Assembly (NCBI GenBank): GCA_029298735.1
Contig: JANSLP010000104.1
Coordinates: forward strand, 30,899-94,898
DNA from: Ophiostoma sp. CBS 140.51
Taxonomy: Eukaryota; Ascomycota; Sordariomycetes; Ophiostomatales; Ophiostomataceae
Length of the DNA stretch: 64,000 bases
Direction: 5' to 3'
Position 1 is the first letter of the stretch; each line of letters starts with the position of its first letter. Of the stretch, positions 24,438 to 34,975 are shown one piece after another. A program made the translations under genes and the position numbers. The notes under the pieces were generated by a model. That model saw only the letters and a list, made by a program, of their open reading frames with translations. It did not search any database and was not told where the DNA came from.

Positions 24438-26648
24438 ATGTTCCACGCCCGCCTACAGCTCCTCCGGCATGGACGGCCGGCCCGGCCGTGTCTGTTTTGT
24501 CGGTCGCGGTCGAGCAACCGCTCCCGCACATACTCCAGCATCTCGGGCACACCTCCTCCCTCGCCCATCACCTCTCTCTCCACCGATTCGACCCTCCCCA
24601 ATCTCCGCATCGGCCGCCACACCCGCGTCATCTTCCAGGGCTTTACCGGCCGCCAAGCCACAGCTAATGCCCGCGAGTCTCTAGCTTGGGGCACCAACAT
24701 TGTCGGCGGCGTGACCCCCGGCCGCTCCGGTGAGCATCTGGGTTTGCCATTGCTGCCCAGTGTCCGCGCCGCCGTTGAGACGCTCAAACCTGATGCGACG
24801 GGAATCTATGTGCCTGCCTCGCTTGCGCCGGCTGCCATTGAAGAGGCCATTGCCGCTGAGGTGCCTCTGGTCGTGGCTGTCGCCGAGCACATCCCCTTGC
24901 ACGCCATGCTGCGCATCCACGCCATGCTCAAGACACAGTCCGTGACACGGCTAGTGGGTGCCAACTCGCCCGGTATTATTTCGGCTGTCGGTGCTTGCCG
25001 TATCGGTTTCCAGCCTCTGCCGTGCTTCTCGCCTGGCTCGGGCGCTGGCACGCGTGTCGGTATTGCTGCTCGGTCGGGGACGCTTAGTTACGAGGCCGTG
25101 GCCTCGACAACACGTGCGGGGCTGGGTCAGAGCCTGTGTGTTGGTGTGGGCGGCGACATTGTGGCCGGTACCGATCTCAGAGAAGCTCTGACTGTTCTGG
25201 CCGACGATCCAGAAACGGACGCCATTGCGCTGATTGGCGAGATTGGCGGCACGAGCGAGCTAGAGGCGGCGGCGTGGATTGAGGCGTACCACAAGCAGGC
25301 ACAGGCGGCAGGTGTGCAGCCGAAGCCGATTGTGGCACTGATCGGTGGCACACACGCCGCTGTCGAGGGCCGCATCATGGGCCATGCAGGCGCCTTTGCT
25401 CTGCCCGGCGAGCCGACGGCTCAGGAAAAGATTGCCGCGCTCGAACGGGCAGGCGCGAGCATTGTGGACCACCCCGAAAAGTTTGGACAGGCAATCAAGG
25501 CGCGTCTGGACGCTCTTTTGGGAAGCGGCGCATCTGGCAGCAGCCTGTTTGGGCAGGCGGGATCGACGACCCAGCGTCGGGGCATGCACACTTCTTCTCT
25601 AGGAAGGAGCAACGGCAGACGTCCTACCATTCAAACTCCTCGCACAACTTCACGCACGGTTACACAAAAACGCTCCATCTACATTAGCCAGGACGCCACG
25701 TTTGACCTCCTCCGTAAGCAGGGTGTCAACGCTGCACCCTACTCCGGCCACGGCACCCAGCGCTACCTCGCCATCAGCATCGACCGCTCGTCCAAATCAC
25801 CCTGTATTCTGGCCGCACCTTCTTACGATGGCACTACCCCTTCTTCCCAGAGCAACATCCGCCGTTTTCCCTTCAACTATCACGCCGGTGTCGACGGCCT
25901 GCTGACTGCTCGCGTCGCCAATCACCTTGGCCTCGACACGCTGTCCTCGACCGCCAGCACCGAGGGTCTGCGCAAGCTGCTGCGTGTGCTGTACACGACC
26001 TTTATCGAGCACGAAGCTTATCTCGTGGAGACGGCCGTTGTCTCACGCCTGGCTGACATCAAGGTCGTCCACGCCCGTTTAGGTTTGGACGACGTCGCCT
26101 TTGGCCAGCGCCAGGCCGCTGGTGACGAGACCACTCTGCAGCTCGCTGCTGTGACGCCGCCACCCGAGGCTGACGCCCTCGAGACTCAGGCCAAGGCGGG
26201 CGGTATCGTCTATGTCACTCTCAAGGACAAGGAGGGCTCCGCCCCGGGCACCATTGGCACCTTGGTCAATGGCGCCGGCCTCGCCATGAACACAGTCGAC
26301 GCTCTCGCCGGCCTCGGCGGCCAGGCCACCAATTTCCTGGATACGGGCGGCAAAGCTACTAGCGAGACGGTCAAGACCTGTTTCCAAGTCCTGCTGCAAG
26401 ACCCTCGCGTTCGTGTCATCTTTGTCAATGTCTTTGGTGGCCTGACGCTGGGCGACATGATTGCGCGCGGTGTCCTCCTAGCTTTCCAGGAGACCAATGT
26501 CACCGTGCCCGTCGTAGTGCGCATTCGCGGCACCAACGAGGCCGAGGGCCAAGAGATTATCCGCTCAAGCGGTTTGCCGTTGTTTGCCTATGACAGTTTT
26601 GACGATGCGGCGGCCAAGGCCATTGAGCTGTCTAATGAGAAGGCGTAG
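24438..26648 (+). CDS. Fused alpha-beta succinyl-CoA ligase-like protein
   Basis: A single exon of 736 residues. An Arg-rich N-terminus (RHGRPARPC ... RSRSSNRSRTYSS) looks like a mitochondrial presequence. Residues about 60-370 are a complete ligase alpha subunit: GFTGRQAT, NIVGGVTPG, GANSPGI, RSGTLSYE, GEIGGTSE and GHAGAF, whose His is the phosphorylated residue. After a linker, residues about 415-736 resemble the beta subunit: a degenerate ATP-grasp N-part, then LVNGAGLAMNTVDAL, NFLDTGGKAT and FVNVFGGLTLGDMIA, the well-conserved carboxyl ligase domain. Canonical enzymes are encoded as two genes. The order here is alpha-beta, and the ATP-grasp half is short and divergent, so nucleotide use could be altered or lost. 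It is probably a paralogue beside ordinary LSC1/LSC2. The in-frame ATG at 24309 is unlikely because the presequence begins at 24438. Confidence 0.88.
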   Translation: MFHARLQLLRHGRPARPCLFCRSRSSNRSRTYSSISGTPPPSPITSLSTDSTLPNLRIGRHTRVIFQGFTGRQATANARESLAWGTNIVGGVTPGRSGEHLGLPLLPSVRAAVETLKPDATGIYVPASLAPAAIEEAIAAEVPLVVAVAEHIPLHAMLRIHAMLKTQSVTRLVGANSPGIISAVGACRIGFQPLPCFSPGSGAGTRVGIAARSGTLSYEAVASTTRAGLGQSLCVGVGGDIVAGTDLREALTVLADDPETDAIALIGEIGGTSELEAAAWIEAYHKQAQAAGVQPKPIVALIGGTHAAVEGRIMGHAGAFALPGEPTAQEKIAALERAGASIVDHPEKFGQAIKARLDALLGSGASGSSLFGQAGSTTQRRGMHTSSLGRSNGRRPTIQTPRTTSRTVTQKRSIYISQDATFDLLRKQGVNAAPYSGHGTQRYLAISIDRSSKSPCILAAPSYDGTTPSSQSNIRRFPFNYHAGVDGLLTARVANHLGLDTLSSTASTEGLRKLLRVLYTTFIEHEAYLVETAVVSRLADIKVVHARLGLDDVAFGQRQAAGDETTLQLAAVTPPPEADALETQAKAGGIVYVTLKDKEGSAPGTIGTLVNGAGLAMNTVDALAGLGGQATNFLDTGGKATSETVKTCFQVLLQDPRVRVIFVNVFGGLTLGDMIARGVLLAFQETNVTVPVVVRIRGTNEAEGQEIIRSSGLPLFAYDSFDDAAAKAIELSNEKA

Positions 26649-27870
26649 GGGGCGATGAAAAGAGAGTGAGAGAGAGGCTGAGTTATGTACATAATTTTGC
26701 GAGATACATACAAAGAATAGATGAATGATTGAACAAACACCAGGTGGAGCACAGAGAGGCACAGACGACCGAGTTTCTGGATAGCTGCTTACCCGTGTAG
26801 AGAGACAAAGACGGCAAGAGACGGCCGTGCCTAGGTCTCCTAGACTACGCCGTACAAGAAGGAACAAGGTGACATATCAATGGGGAAAGGCAGCGTAAAA
26901 ATACGAGGGTATCGGAGGACAGTCCGAGAGATGAGAGATGCGAGAGGTTGAATGTAATAGATCGAATCACTGGGACAGGCAGAGGACGTAGACAAATGCG
27001 GCGAGGCGGTACAGAAGAGCGTGGCAGAGCTTAATGTGTGGCTAATCTATTGTTGATGTGCCTGGGGAATCCTTTTTAATAACAAGCCGGCCGGTCTCTA
27101 CTTTTCGTCCACATTTTCTCTTCCTTCTACTTATTTCAACAACTTCCCTTCATTACCGACGATGCAAAGCCCCAATCCTGCAAACAAAGACACAATGGGT
27201 GACGGTGTCGTTTCCTCAATCATTCTCCAAAAATCAAACGACGACTCATGCCGTCTTCGGGTCCTGTTCGTTTCCCAGTCTTAACTTTTGTCAGTCTTGG
27301 CACATTGATCTACCATCCGGTATCCGGCCCTTTGTTACGCGGCAGACAATCTAAAAGAGGCACAGGTGCAGAGCCTTGCAGAAGGATGGTCCAGAGAGTA
27401 GAAATGCGAAGATGCAATCAATGAGCCCAGCGACAGAAAGAGAGGCATCACCGTCCCAAATTGGAGGGGCATTCCTTCGATGAATCGCAGGGTCACTTTC
27501 TTGGCCTCTCTTTTTGTAGTTTCTCTATTTTATTCTTATTTCACTTCGCTACTTACTTTATTTCCCTACAAACTCCAATTGTGAGGGGACGATCATGGTA
27601 TGGAGCGGCATTGTAGTGCAACTAGAGTACAAGCAACTAACCACCTAAATGAAGATGCCGAAAAAAATGGATCGTCACCACCCAAGGAATGTCAGTATAA
27701 GAGACATGTCAACGCCCACTCAACAACCATAAATTTGTGCGTGTTGTGTCTTCTTTGTGGTCTGTATTAACCTTAAAATCAATAAGGGTTCTCGTTCTTT
27801 TGTTTCTTTTCTTTTTCTGACCTCTAAACTTTATTTCAAACTTTATTTACATCGTCACGGGTACAGAAAC
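26649..27870. other. Intergenic, no gene
   Basis: This 1.2 kb lies between the ligase fusion and the LysM gene. It carries AT-rich sequence near 27,500-27,870 typical of a promoter. No supported gene. Confidence 0.5.
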
Positions 27871-29104
27871 ATGCCCTCACTACTCAAAATCGCCGGCATC
27901 GTGACCGGCTTGGTTTCAGCTGCCTCTGTTGTGTCGGCCCGGCCACTCGACTGCACATGGACCGTCGTCGCCTCCGATACTGACACTTGTGCCACTATTG
28001 CCGCCGCTTGGGGACTCAATGTGGACCAGTTTGCAGTCTACAACCCGATTACCGGCTGGAACTGCTCGGACGGTGTCATTGCCGGCGAGACGTACTGCGT
28101 TGAGCAAAACTACGGCCTCAGTGCTCTACCGACGAGTCCATCTATTACACCACCTACACCGACGCCGACAGCAGGCGACCCGGGCAGCGGTGGTGGATCC
28201 GGCACAGTCTCTGCGCCAGCCTCGCCGACAGCGCCCAATGGCTCGCCCATCCCGTCACCCGTCCAAGATGGCATCACACCAGACTGTAAGTAGCGTAACT
28301 AGCATAAATAGCTTATAAGAAACACGTACTGACCGTCTAGGCATCTCATTCTACAAGGTCTCAACTGGAGACACATGCGCCAAGCTGGTCACCAAGTTTG
28401 GCACCTTCTCTCTGACCGACTTCTACACGTGGAACCCGGCCGTCGGCACGGATTGTTCGGGACTGTGGGTCGACACCTATGTTTGCGTTGGCACCACTGC
28501 CACACCCACGACCAAGCCTACGACGTCCAAGCCGCCCAGCACGCCCACTGGCTCCCCGTTGCCGTCGCCCACTCAGGACGGCCTGACCGACAAGTGCACC
28601 GCCTTTTACAAGGTCATCAAGGGCGATACATGTGCCAAGATTATCGCCAAGTACGGCACATTCACCCTCAAAGATTTCTACGGCTGGAACCCGGCTGTGG
28701 GTGACGACTGCTCCGGTCTTTGGCTGGACACATACGTGTGTGTGGGTGTCCCCGGTACGCCCACCGTCAAACCAACATCCGTTTCGCCCACACCTACGGC
28801 CAAGCCGCCCTCCGGCCCCAGCCCTGTCCAGGACGGTATCGACCCGAACTGCAACAGCTTCTACAAGGTCGTCAAGGGCGACACCTGCGCTAAGATTGTC
28901 ACCAATTACAAGAAAAAGTTTACCCTTGCCGACTTTTACAAGTGGAATCCCGCAGTGGGGGTGAGTTTTTCCTGTAGTATTTAAATGTTTGACCTTTTTG
29001 CATGGCAATGACTAACATAACAGACTGATTGCGACTCACTGTACCTGGACTACTATGTCTGTGTCGGTGTTGGCAAGAAGCGGCGCTCCGTGATTATGCA
29101 GTAG
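27871..29104 (+). CDS. Secreted protein with four LysM domains (LysM effector-like)
   Basis: Exons 27871-28285, 28341-28960 and 29024-29104 give about 371 residues; the second intron has an ACTAAC branch site. A signal peptide of about 22 residues (hydrophobic core IVTGLVSAASVVSA) is followed by a first divergent LysM with paired cysteines. Three closely similar LysM modules follow, each with the pattern FYKV-x2-GDTCAK ... DFY-x-WNPAVG ... YVCVG. Pro/Thr/Ser-rich linkers ending in SP-Q-DG separate them. LysM modules bind chitin or chito-oligosaccharides outside the cell; fungal LysM proteins shield hyphae from host chitinases or sequester chitin fragments. The last intron falls inside the fourth module. 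The C-terminus has a basic KKRR run that could be a Kex2-type site. No catalytic domain is present. Confidence 0.9.
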
Positions 29105-30999
29105 AGTGAGAATGATAGTGGATGGATGGTGTGAAGGTGTGAAGGAAGTTGAGTTTATGATAGTTTATGTTTTATACGATGTTTAACGTATTTCTATAAA
29201 TTTGATGTATTTTCTGCATTTGACCAATTTGAATGGTATTTCTTTAGATATTTGTTTTCTAATTTAAATTATGGTAATTTTTTTTTAAAAAAAAGGAAAG
29301 ATATTATCAATGAAAATTTATGATAAAATCCATTAATATCATCGTAACACCCAATGGACTCTTTCATATAAGAACAAGTCCAGAAAACTCTCCTCCTTAA
29401 TTATGTCAACTCTCATACATTTTCAACATATGCACAGTACTTTTTTTATTCGTAAGACGGCACTCTTAGTGATGTGATGTCTTTGGCCTGTCCAAAAGTC
29501 ATGTGTTGGTGAAACATCACATTAACGGGCTAGTGATGCTAAGAAACGGCCAGGGGCACGGGAGGCCCTGAAGATGGTGAGCAGGAGGGTTAAAGTGGCC
29601 GCATCCAGGCACCCGAGCGCACGAAACGTCGTTCTCCGCGTAATCCCATTCGTTGATTTTTGTTTCTCGTTTTATTTTAGTTTTTATACGGTCTGTGTTC
29701 CTGCCGTTTCTACGACGTAGTCCCTCCTTTCTCGCGTGCGCGACCGGCCGTGCAGGCTGTTGGTACTATCTTACCTTTACGGATTTATTTGGTTTTGCTG
29801 AAGACTACTCTTGTTATTTTATCCGTCTTGATATTCTCTTCTTTTTTCTTTCATATTTGAAATACAGTGGCTCCTTCCTTGTTCAAGCCTCCACCAGCGC
29901 ACCTTCCAACAAATCACAAGTGTTGGATTTCGTGATAGGCGACTGCCGCGGGATCGTTTACACAGTAGCTGCCGCCTGTGTGCAGGGGTAGCACCTGCCG
30001 CGCTAGAGCTACCCCTGAACAAGACGCACTTTCCAACGCTCCAACTTGAGACACTCCTTGGCCTCCTGTGAATGGCAGGAAAATTGTAGAGAAATAAGAA
30101 ACAAATAAGAAAACGAAGACGAAAACGGGAAACAAATGTAAGGGCAAGCGAAAGCGACCCTCTTACAGGAGTACTTGTACACGTATGACAGAGCACAGCA
30201 GCAGGAAACAGGTTCATCCGTGCCCCCGAGGAAAGGTGCCCAGCGTTCCTTCCTGCTATTTCTGTCATTCTGCCCGATCGTTCCTTACCTTATCATTCCT
30301 TCGTCTCTCTTCTCCCCGCCTTCTCTTTCCTAATCGCGATGATTGCTGACCCGGACTTCGGAGACTTCTGAGAGCCCTTGAAACACGGTAAGCAAGGTAA
30401 GGGGAGCGCGCGCCACGCAAAATGGGAGAGAAAAACCAAGAAAGCAGTGGATAAAAAGAAAGTGAAAAAGAGCCAGACGCCCCAGAAAACCACAAAAAAC
30501 CACAAAAAACCCAAGACAAAAAGAACGGACGGGGGATTGGCAGAGACAGTTCTACATTAGGCCCGGCAGAGAAAGATTCCGAATTATCGATTGACGACGT
30601 TGAACGAAAACAGTTGCACCGACTAGACGAGAGACGGGACCACTGCGCCTCCGAAAAGAAACCTCGACGACAAATAGCATCAAAGACGTCAGACAAGACT
30701 CCAGAAACGAGGCTTGGATCATAGGGCTGACAAAACAAGAAAAAAAAGGTAAAAAAGGTCAAGACCCGCGCGCGCAAAAGGAAGGAGGAGACGGGGCCGG
30801 AGCTAGCACCGCGCTTTCCCGGACTGGTCTCGTTTCTTGTTTTTATTTTTATTCTGGCTCCTGCCGCTTTTAACGTCATTTGTCACCTCGCCTCTTCTCC
30901 CCTCTTTTCTGTCGTTCCCCCATTTTCGCGACCTTTTGAGCTTCACCTCAAAAACCGGAGCGTCCGCAAACGCTTCTACCTTCACACACACTCGCCGCA
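29105..30999. other. Intergenic, no gene
   Basis: This 1.9 kb runs from the LysM stop to the P450 start. The first 500 bases are very AT-rich. A perfect 10-base inverted repeat lies at 29983-30017. A CT-rich stretch precedes the P450 ATG. The open minus frame 30265-30879 lacks protein features. Confidence 0.5.
29983..30017. promoter_or_regulatory. Inverted repeat with AGGGG/CCCCT cores
   Basis: CAGGGGTAGC and its exact reverse complement GCTACCCCTG are separated by 15 bases. Each arm contains the AGGGG core of stress-response elements bound by Msn2/4-type C2H2 factors. A hairpin role is equally possible. The function is inferred only. Confidence 0.35.
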
Positions 31000-33017
31000 A
31001 TGGCGACAAACACGTCCGCCGGACAGCACCCGGTGCTCGCGGCTGCCGTTCCGAACATGGCGTCCTGTTTTGCGTCACCAGCAGACGCATCGACACCTTC
31101 CGGCCTTGCCGGCACGGCTTCGTGTCTTTTGGCCCTGTTCCTGACAAATGCCACAGAAGTGGTCACAGCGTTGGCCGCCCGTTTGACCATTGCACGTATC
31201 ATTGCCGCCGTGTCTGCCTTCCTCGTCGCCGCTTTCTTGGCCGACTGCGCCCTGAAACCCAGCTACCCAAAATCTCTGCCCCGAGTAGGCTACGGCGACA
31301 GCGTGATTGCGACCCTACGCAACTGGTTTGGCTATATCTTTTACTTTAACGACTGGGTCGACGAGGGCTACAACAAGGTATGTTTGGTCTTCGTGCGCTC
31401 GCCTTCCCACACTGTATATTGTTGTGTTTCTGACCCCCAGTTCTCTAAAAACAACAAGGCGTTCCTTGTGCCGTCGGCGGCTTCTCGACCACAAGAAGTC
31501 GTTGTTCCCAGAAACCAGACGGGCTGGATGCTCGACCTGCCTGACCATGTCTTGTCGGCCCATGCCGCCCACGGCGACGTACTCTACACGGAGCACAACT
31601 TTATCTTTGATGCTCACGCGCATGCCCGCGCCTATGCTGCCAAACACGGCCTCCCACCCATTCCACCTCGCAGCAACAGCGAACACCACGACCACAAACA
31701 CTCACCCGTCGACGACGATTTCCACACCCGCGTCGTGCACCGTAATCTGGCTCGCCATCTCCCTGGCCTGCTGCCCTCCATTGAGGATGAGGTGATTATG
31801 GCTACGGATGCAGCCTTTGGTGGTAGTGCTGACGTTGTCGATGGAGAATGGCATACCATCAAGCTCTGGGATGCCTGGCTGGCGATGGTGCCGCAGATTA
31901 CCAATCTGTTGCTCGTCGGCCCGGGCACCTGCCGCAACCAGCCCCTTCTCGACACATACGTCAAGTTTGCCGATACCGTCGTCACCAACAGCTTTTTACT
32001 CAATATGTTCCCTAAACTACTACACCCTCTGGTGGGCCGCCTCGCTAGCATCCCGAATAAACGACTGTGGCGCCGTGCCCACAGCTACCTTGAGCCTCTC
32101 ATCAAGGAGAGAGTGCGCGAGATGACGTCTGAAGAAGGAAATAAGGAGAACGTCAACGAAGACTACATTACCTGGCACATCCGCATGGCCATGGCCGAGG
32201 GTCGTACTGCCGAGCTCGACCCCGTCGCCATCTCCAAACGTTTGCTGCCGATCGAGTTTGCCGCCATCCACACGACCGTTCTGACCGGCTTCTTTGTCAT
32301 GGTCGACCTATTGACATCCGACCCAGACTTCATAGAGGGTATTCGCGAAGAGGTCAAGGCCGCCCGCGAAAGCACGCCCGAGACCCACTGGACAAAGCCC
32401 TCGCTGGCCCGCCTCTGGCGCACCGACAGCGCCATCCGCGAGAGCATGCGCGTCAGCCACTTTGCTACGTCACTGGTGAAGCGGAAAGTCATTGCGCCCG
32501 GGGGCGTCACAAATGCGGCTGAGGGCTGGCATGTGCCCTATGGAGGCCTGCTGATGCTCGACTTGGCCGGCACACACCACGATCCGGACTTGTATGCGAA
32601 CCCAGATAAGTACGACGCCTTTCGGTACGCGCGGCAGCGGGAGGCCTATGAAGCCGCCACCGTCGTCTCGCCGGTGGGCGGCCAGGAGAAAGATAAGACG
32701 CCAGAGCAGATTGCGGCCGACGCGATGCGTGGTCTCAAGCTGGGCATGGTCACGACGAGTGACAGCCACCTGGCCTTTGGCCACGGCAGGCATGCATGGT
32801 AGGCCACCCCATGCTGTATTTCATTTTACTAAAACTCTACTAACAGTGTAGCCCCGGCCGATTCTTTGTTGCACATGAGCTCAAGATGATTCTGGCTCAC
32901 CTGCTCACCAACTACGATATTAAGCCGCTCGAGGCACGGCCCAAGAACTTGTGGATTGGCCAGACCATCATTCCGCCACTGGATGTTAAGGTTGAAGTCC
33001 GGAGGAGGAAGGTGTAA
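31000..33017 (+). CDS. Cytochrome P450 monooxygenase (CYP503/CYP68-like)
   Basis: Exons 31000-31377, 31441-32798 and 32852-33017 give about 633 residues, long for a P450 because of an extended N-terminus and a His/Asp-rich insert (SEHHDHKHSP). An N-terminal hydrophobic segment (IARIIAAVSAFLVAAFLAD) is the ER anchor. The K-helix is IRESMR (ExxR) and is followed by RKVIAPGGV and VPYGG. The haem loop FGHGRHACPG is created only by splicing intron 2, which sits inside the cysteine codon. The I-helix region (EFAAIHTTVLTGFF) has the AIHTT variant seen in ent-kaurene oxidase-like fungal P450s. Substrate is unknown; no terpene or polyketide genes adjoin it. Intron 1 is 63 bases, a multiple of three without a stop. 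Confidence 0.88.
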
Positions 33018-33229
33018 TCGACAGATTGGGGCAATTTAACGCAGATCACGACCGTAGAAGAAGCAAAGAATATTAGAGGACAAAATGCGCAACATCAAGA
33101 TGCAAAAAGATGAACTGAATAGATACCCCCTTTCAAGAAGGTTAGATGATATGACGGCCATACATAGCAAAATGCAATCTTATCTCTTTGCAGTGTCCAA
33201 ACGAGATATCCAAAACATTTCCAGAATTC

Positions 33230-34052
33230 TTAGTCTAGCAGGATCTCCAGGTTAAACTCGTGATGGGTCAAATGTTAGTACTGCGGCAGAGTCGAAGGGC
33301 CACAGCTGCCTATCCCCAGGCCGTGGTACAGCCAGTCAAGATATATGATCGTGTCGTTGCGTCGCAGAGGTGCCAGTTCGTACGGATGCTTTGCAATATC
33401 AAGGTCTGATGTCGTGTACGCCAGCGTCTGGAAGTTGGCATTTTAGATGGCATCGACCTGGGCACGAAGGAGACGGTTGTTGGCACCTTCGCTCGAACTA
33501 GTTGAAGAGTCTCCTAAAAGCTCCACCCACTGGACACCCGTCCGGTTTCCATTGTCTTGCGGGTACTCGTAGTCCACAAACAAATCGTCCACAGGCAGTG
33601 TCCAGTTGCCGAACCGCTGGCTCAGCTTCTTGTCGCGGTAGCTTTCGCCAGGGCCCCGCCCCGACCACTTGACCTTGTCGACACCCGCCAGACCAAGTTT
33701 CAACCCAAACTGGGCAGAGTGGAGGGCTTGAAAACACTCGCGACTTTGGCGTGTACGTGAATGGACACACCATTCCCAGAGAAACGATACGTCGTCTCGG
33801 CCAGTTGCCGACTGTCCATGGCTGACATTGTTTTCGCGGCTTGAAGAAGTAGATTGGACCGGTCAAAGGTGAAGGAGATACATCGAGTTTCCACTGCGTG
33901 CCCGCGTCAGGACCGGTCAGCTTTAAGATGCGAACTTGAGTGATGTCATGGGCGATGGCATCGGCCTCGTTTGAGTATTGGAAGAAGTGGACTCGTGGTG
34001 GAAGTTGCGATGCAGAATCTTGAGATTGTTCCAGTCTGGCGTCAAAGGAGGA
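33230..34052 (-). pseudogene. GH2 beta-galactosidase relic with deleted catalytic core
   Basis: The minus strand carries the C-terminal beta-galactosidase small-chain domain: KVKWSGRGPGESYRDKK, QDNGNRTGVQWVEL, TTSDLDIAKHPYEL and LDWLYHGLGIGSCGP are family hallmarks. Near 33,940-34,040 the N-terminal signature DWNNLKILHRN and, one frame over, LPPRVHFFQYSNEAD are recognisable. Only about 0.8 kb separates these ends where roughly 3 kb is expected, so the TIM-barrel catalytic part is gone. There are in-frame stops at 33443-33445 and 33275-33277, and frameshifts near 34,005 and 33,705. It is not functional. The upstream open frame to 34249 may belong to the same relic. Confidence 0.8.
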
Positions 34053-34975
34053 AAGCGGCTGTGTGATTTGGTAGTGACCGAGGGGATAGGTTCGCTGTCA
34101 GTCCTGAGGTCCTCAGCCGTATCAATGTTAGTACCAGACACCTTCAGGTCGACATGGATGGCGTCGCTGGGAGCCGGGTTGGCCATGTTGGTAGATGGGA
34201 ACAAATCAATGAATTTTTGAGTATTTTCAGCTGTCGTTGGGGAGAGCATTAGGCAGCCGTTTTCATGGTCTTTCTTCCTGTCTTGGAAGTAGCGAATGTG
34301 TGCTGTTTCCTATGATAGGTGAGGTGCGCCTTCCTTTTTGTATAAAAGTCGTGGGATGCTCCTTCCCACGATGGGAGACGGTTTATGTAACGAAATCACA
34401 GCGAAAGAGAAGGAGCGTCTATTGGGAAAGAGCTACCTTTGATGCCTGACGTTGTCGCGTCACAGCAGCTTCCATTTTCGTGTGGCTGACAGGTTTGAGG
34501 GGTAAAGCCGTCAAACGATAGATGTTGTGTAAGTGTGACTCCGTATGTAAGGAGCCGTTTCGAACTGCACCGTTTTTTTGGTCCCAAGTAGGCAGGCGTC
34601 GCCGATTTTTGCAACGACAATACAGCGAAACGGCGACACAAAATATACAGCAAACATTACAGTTCAAGGTGGTGCATAATAGCAGTCGAGAAAGATAAAA
34701 AAGGAACAAGGCAGAACGTAGCATGCTTGAGTGACGTACAAAATATAGAACAAGTGCGACCAGACGCAGAGAGGGACGGTGAAGGAAAGAAAACGTAAGA
34801 TGTTTTTGAACAAGAGACCAACGAAACGACAAGTAAAATCTTGAGAAAACTACACCGACCACCCCAAGACGCCGAAACTCTTAAAGTAGAACATTAAATT
34901 AGATAAAAACAAAAGAACGACTCCCAAAACCGTCCGCGTACCCAACTATCAAAACAATATGAAAGTGAGAAAGCT
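34053..34975. other. Intergenic, no gene
   Basis: Spacer between the GH2 relic and the 3' end of HIR1. No supported gene. Confidence 0.45.

Noticed and set aside
28361..29008. 215-codon minus-strand frame over the LysM gene
   Set aside because: Shadow of repetitive LysM modules.
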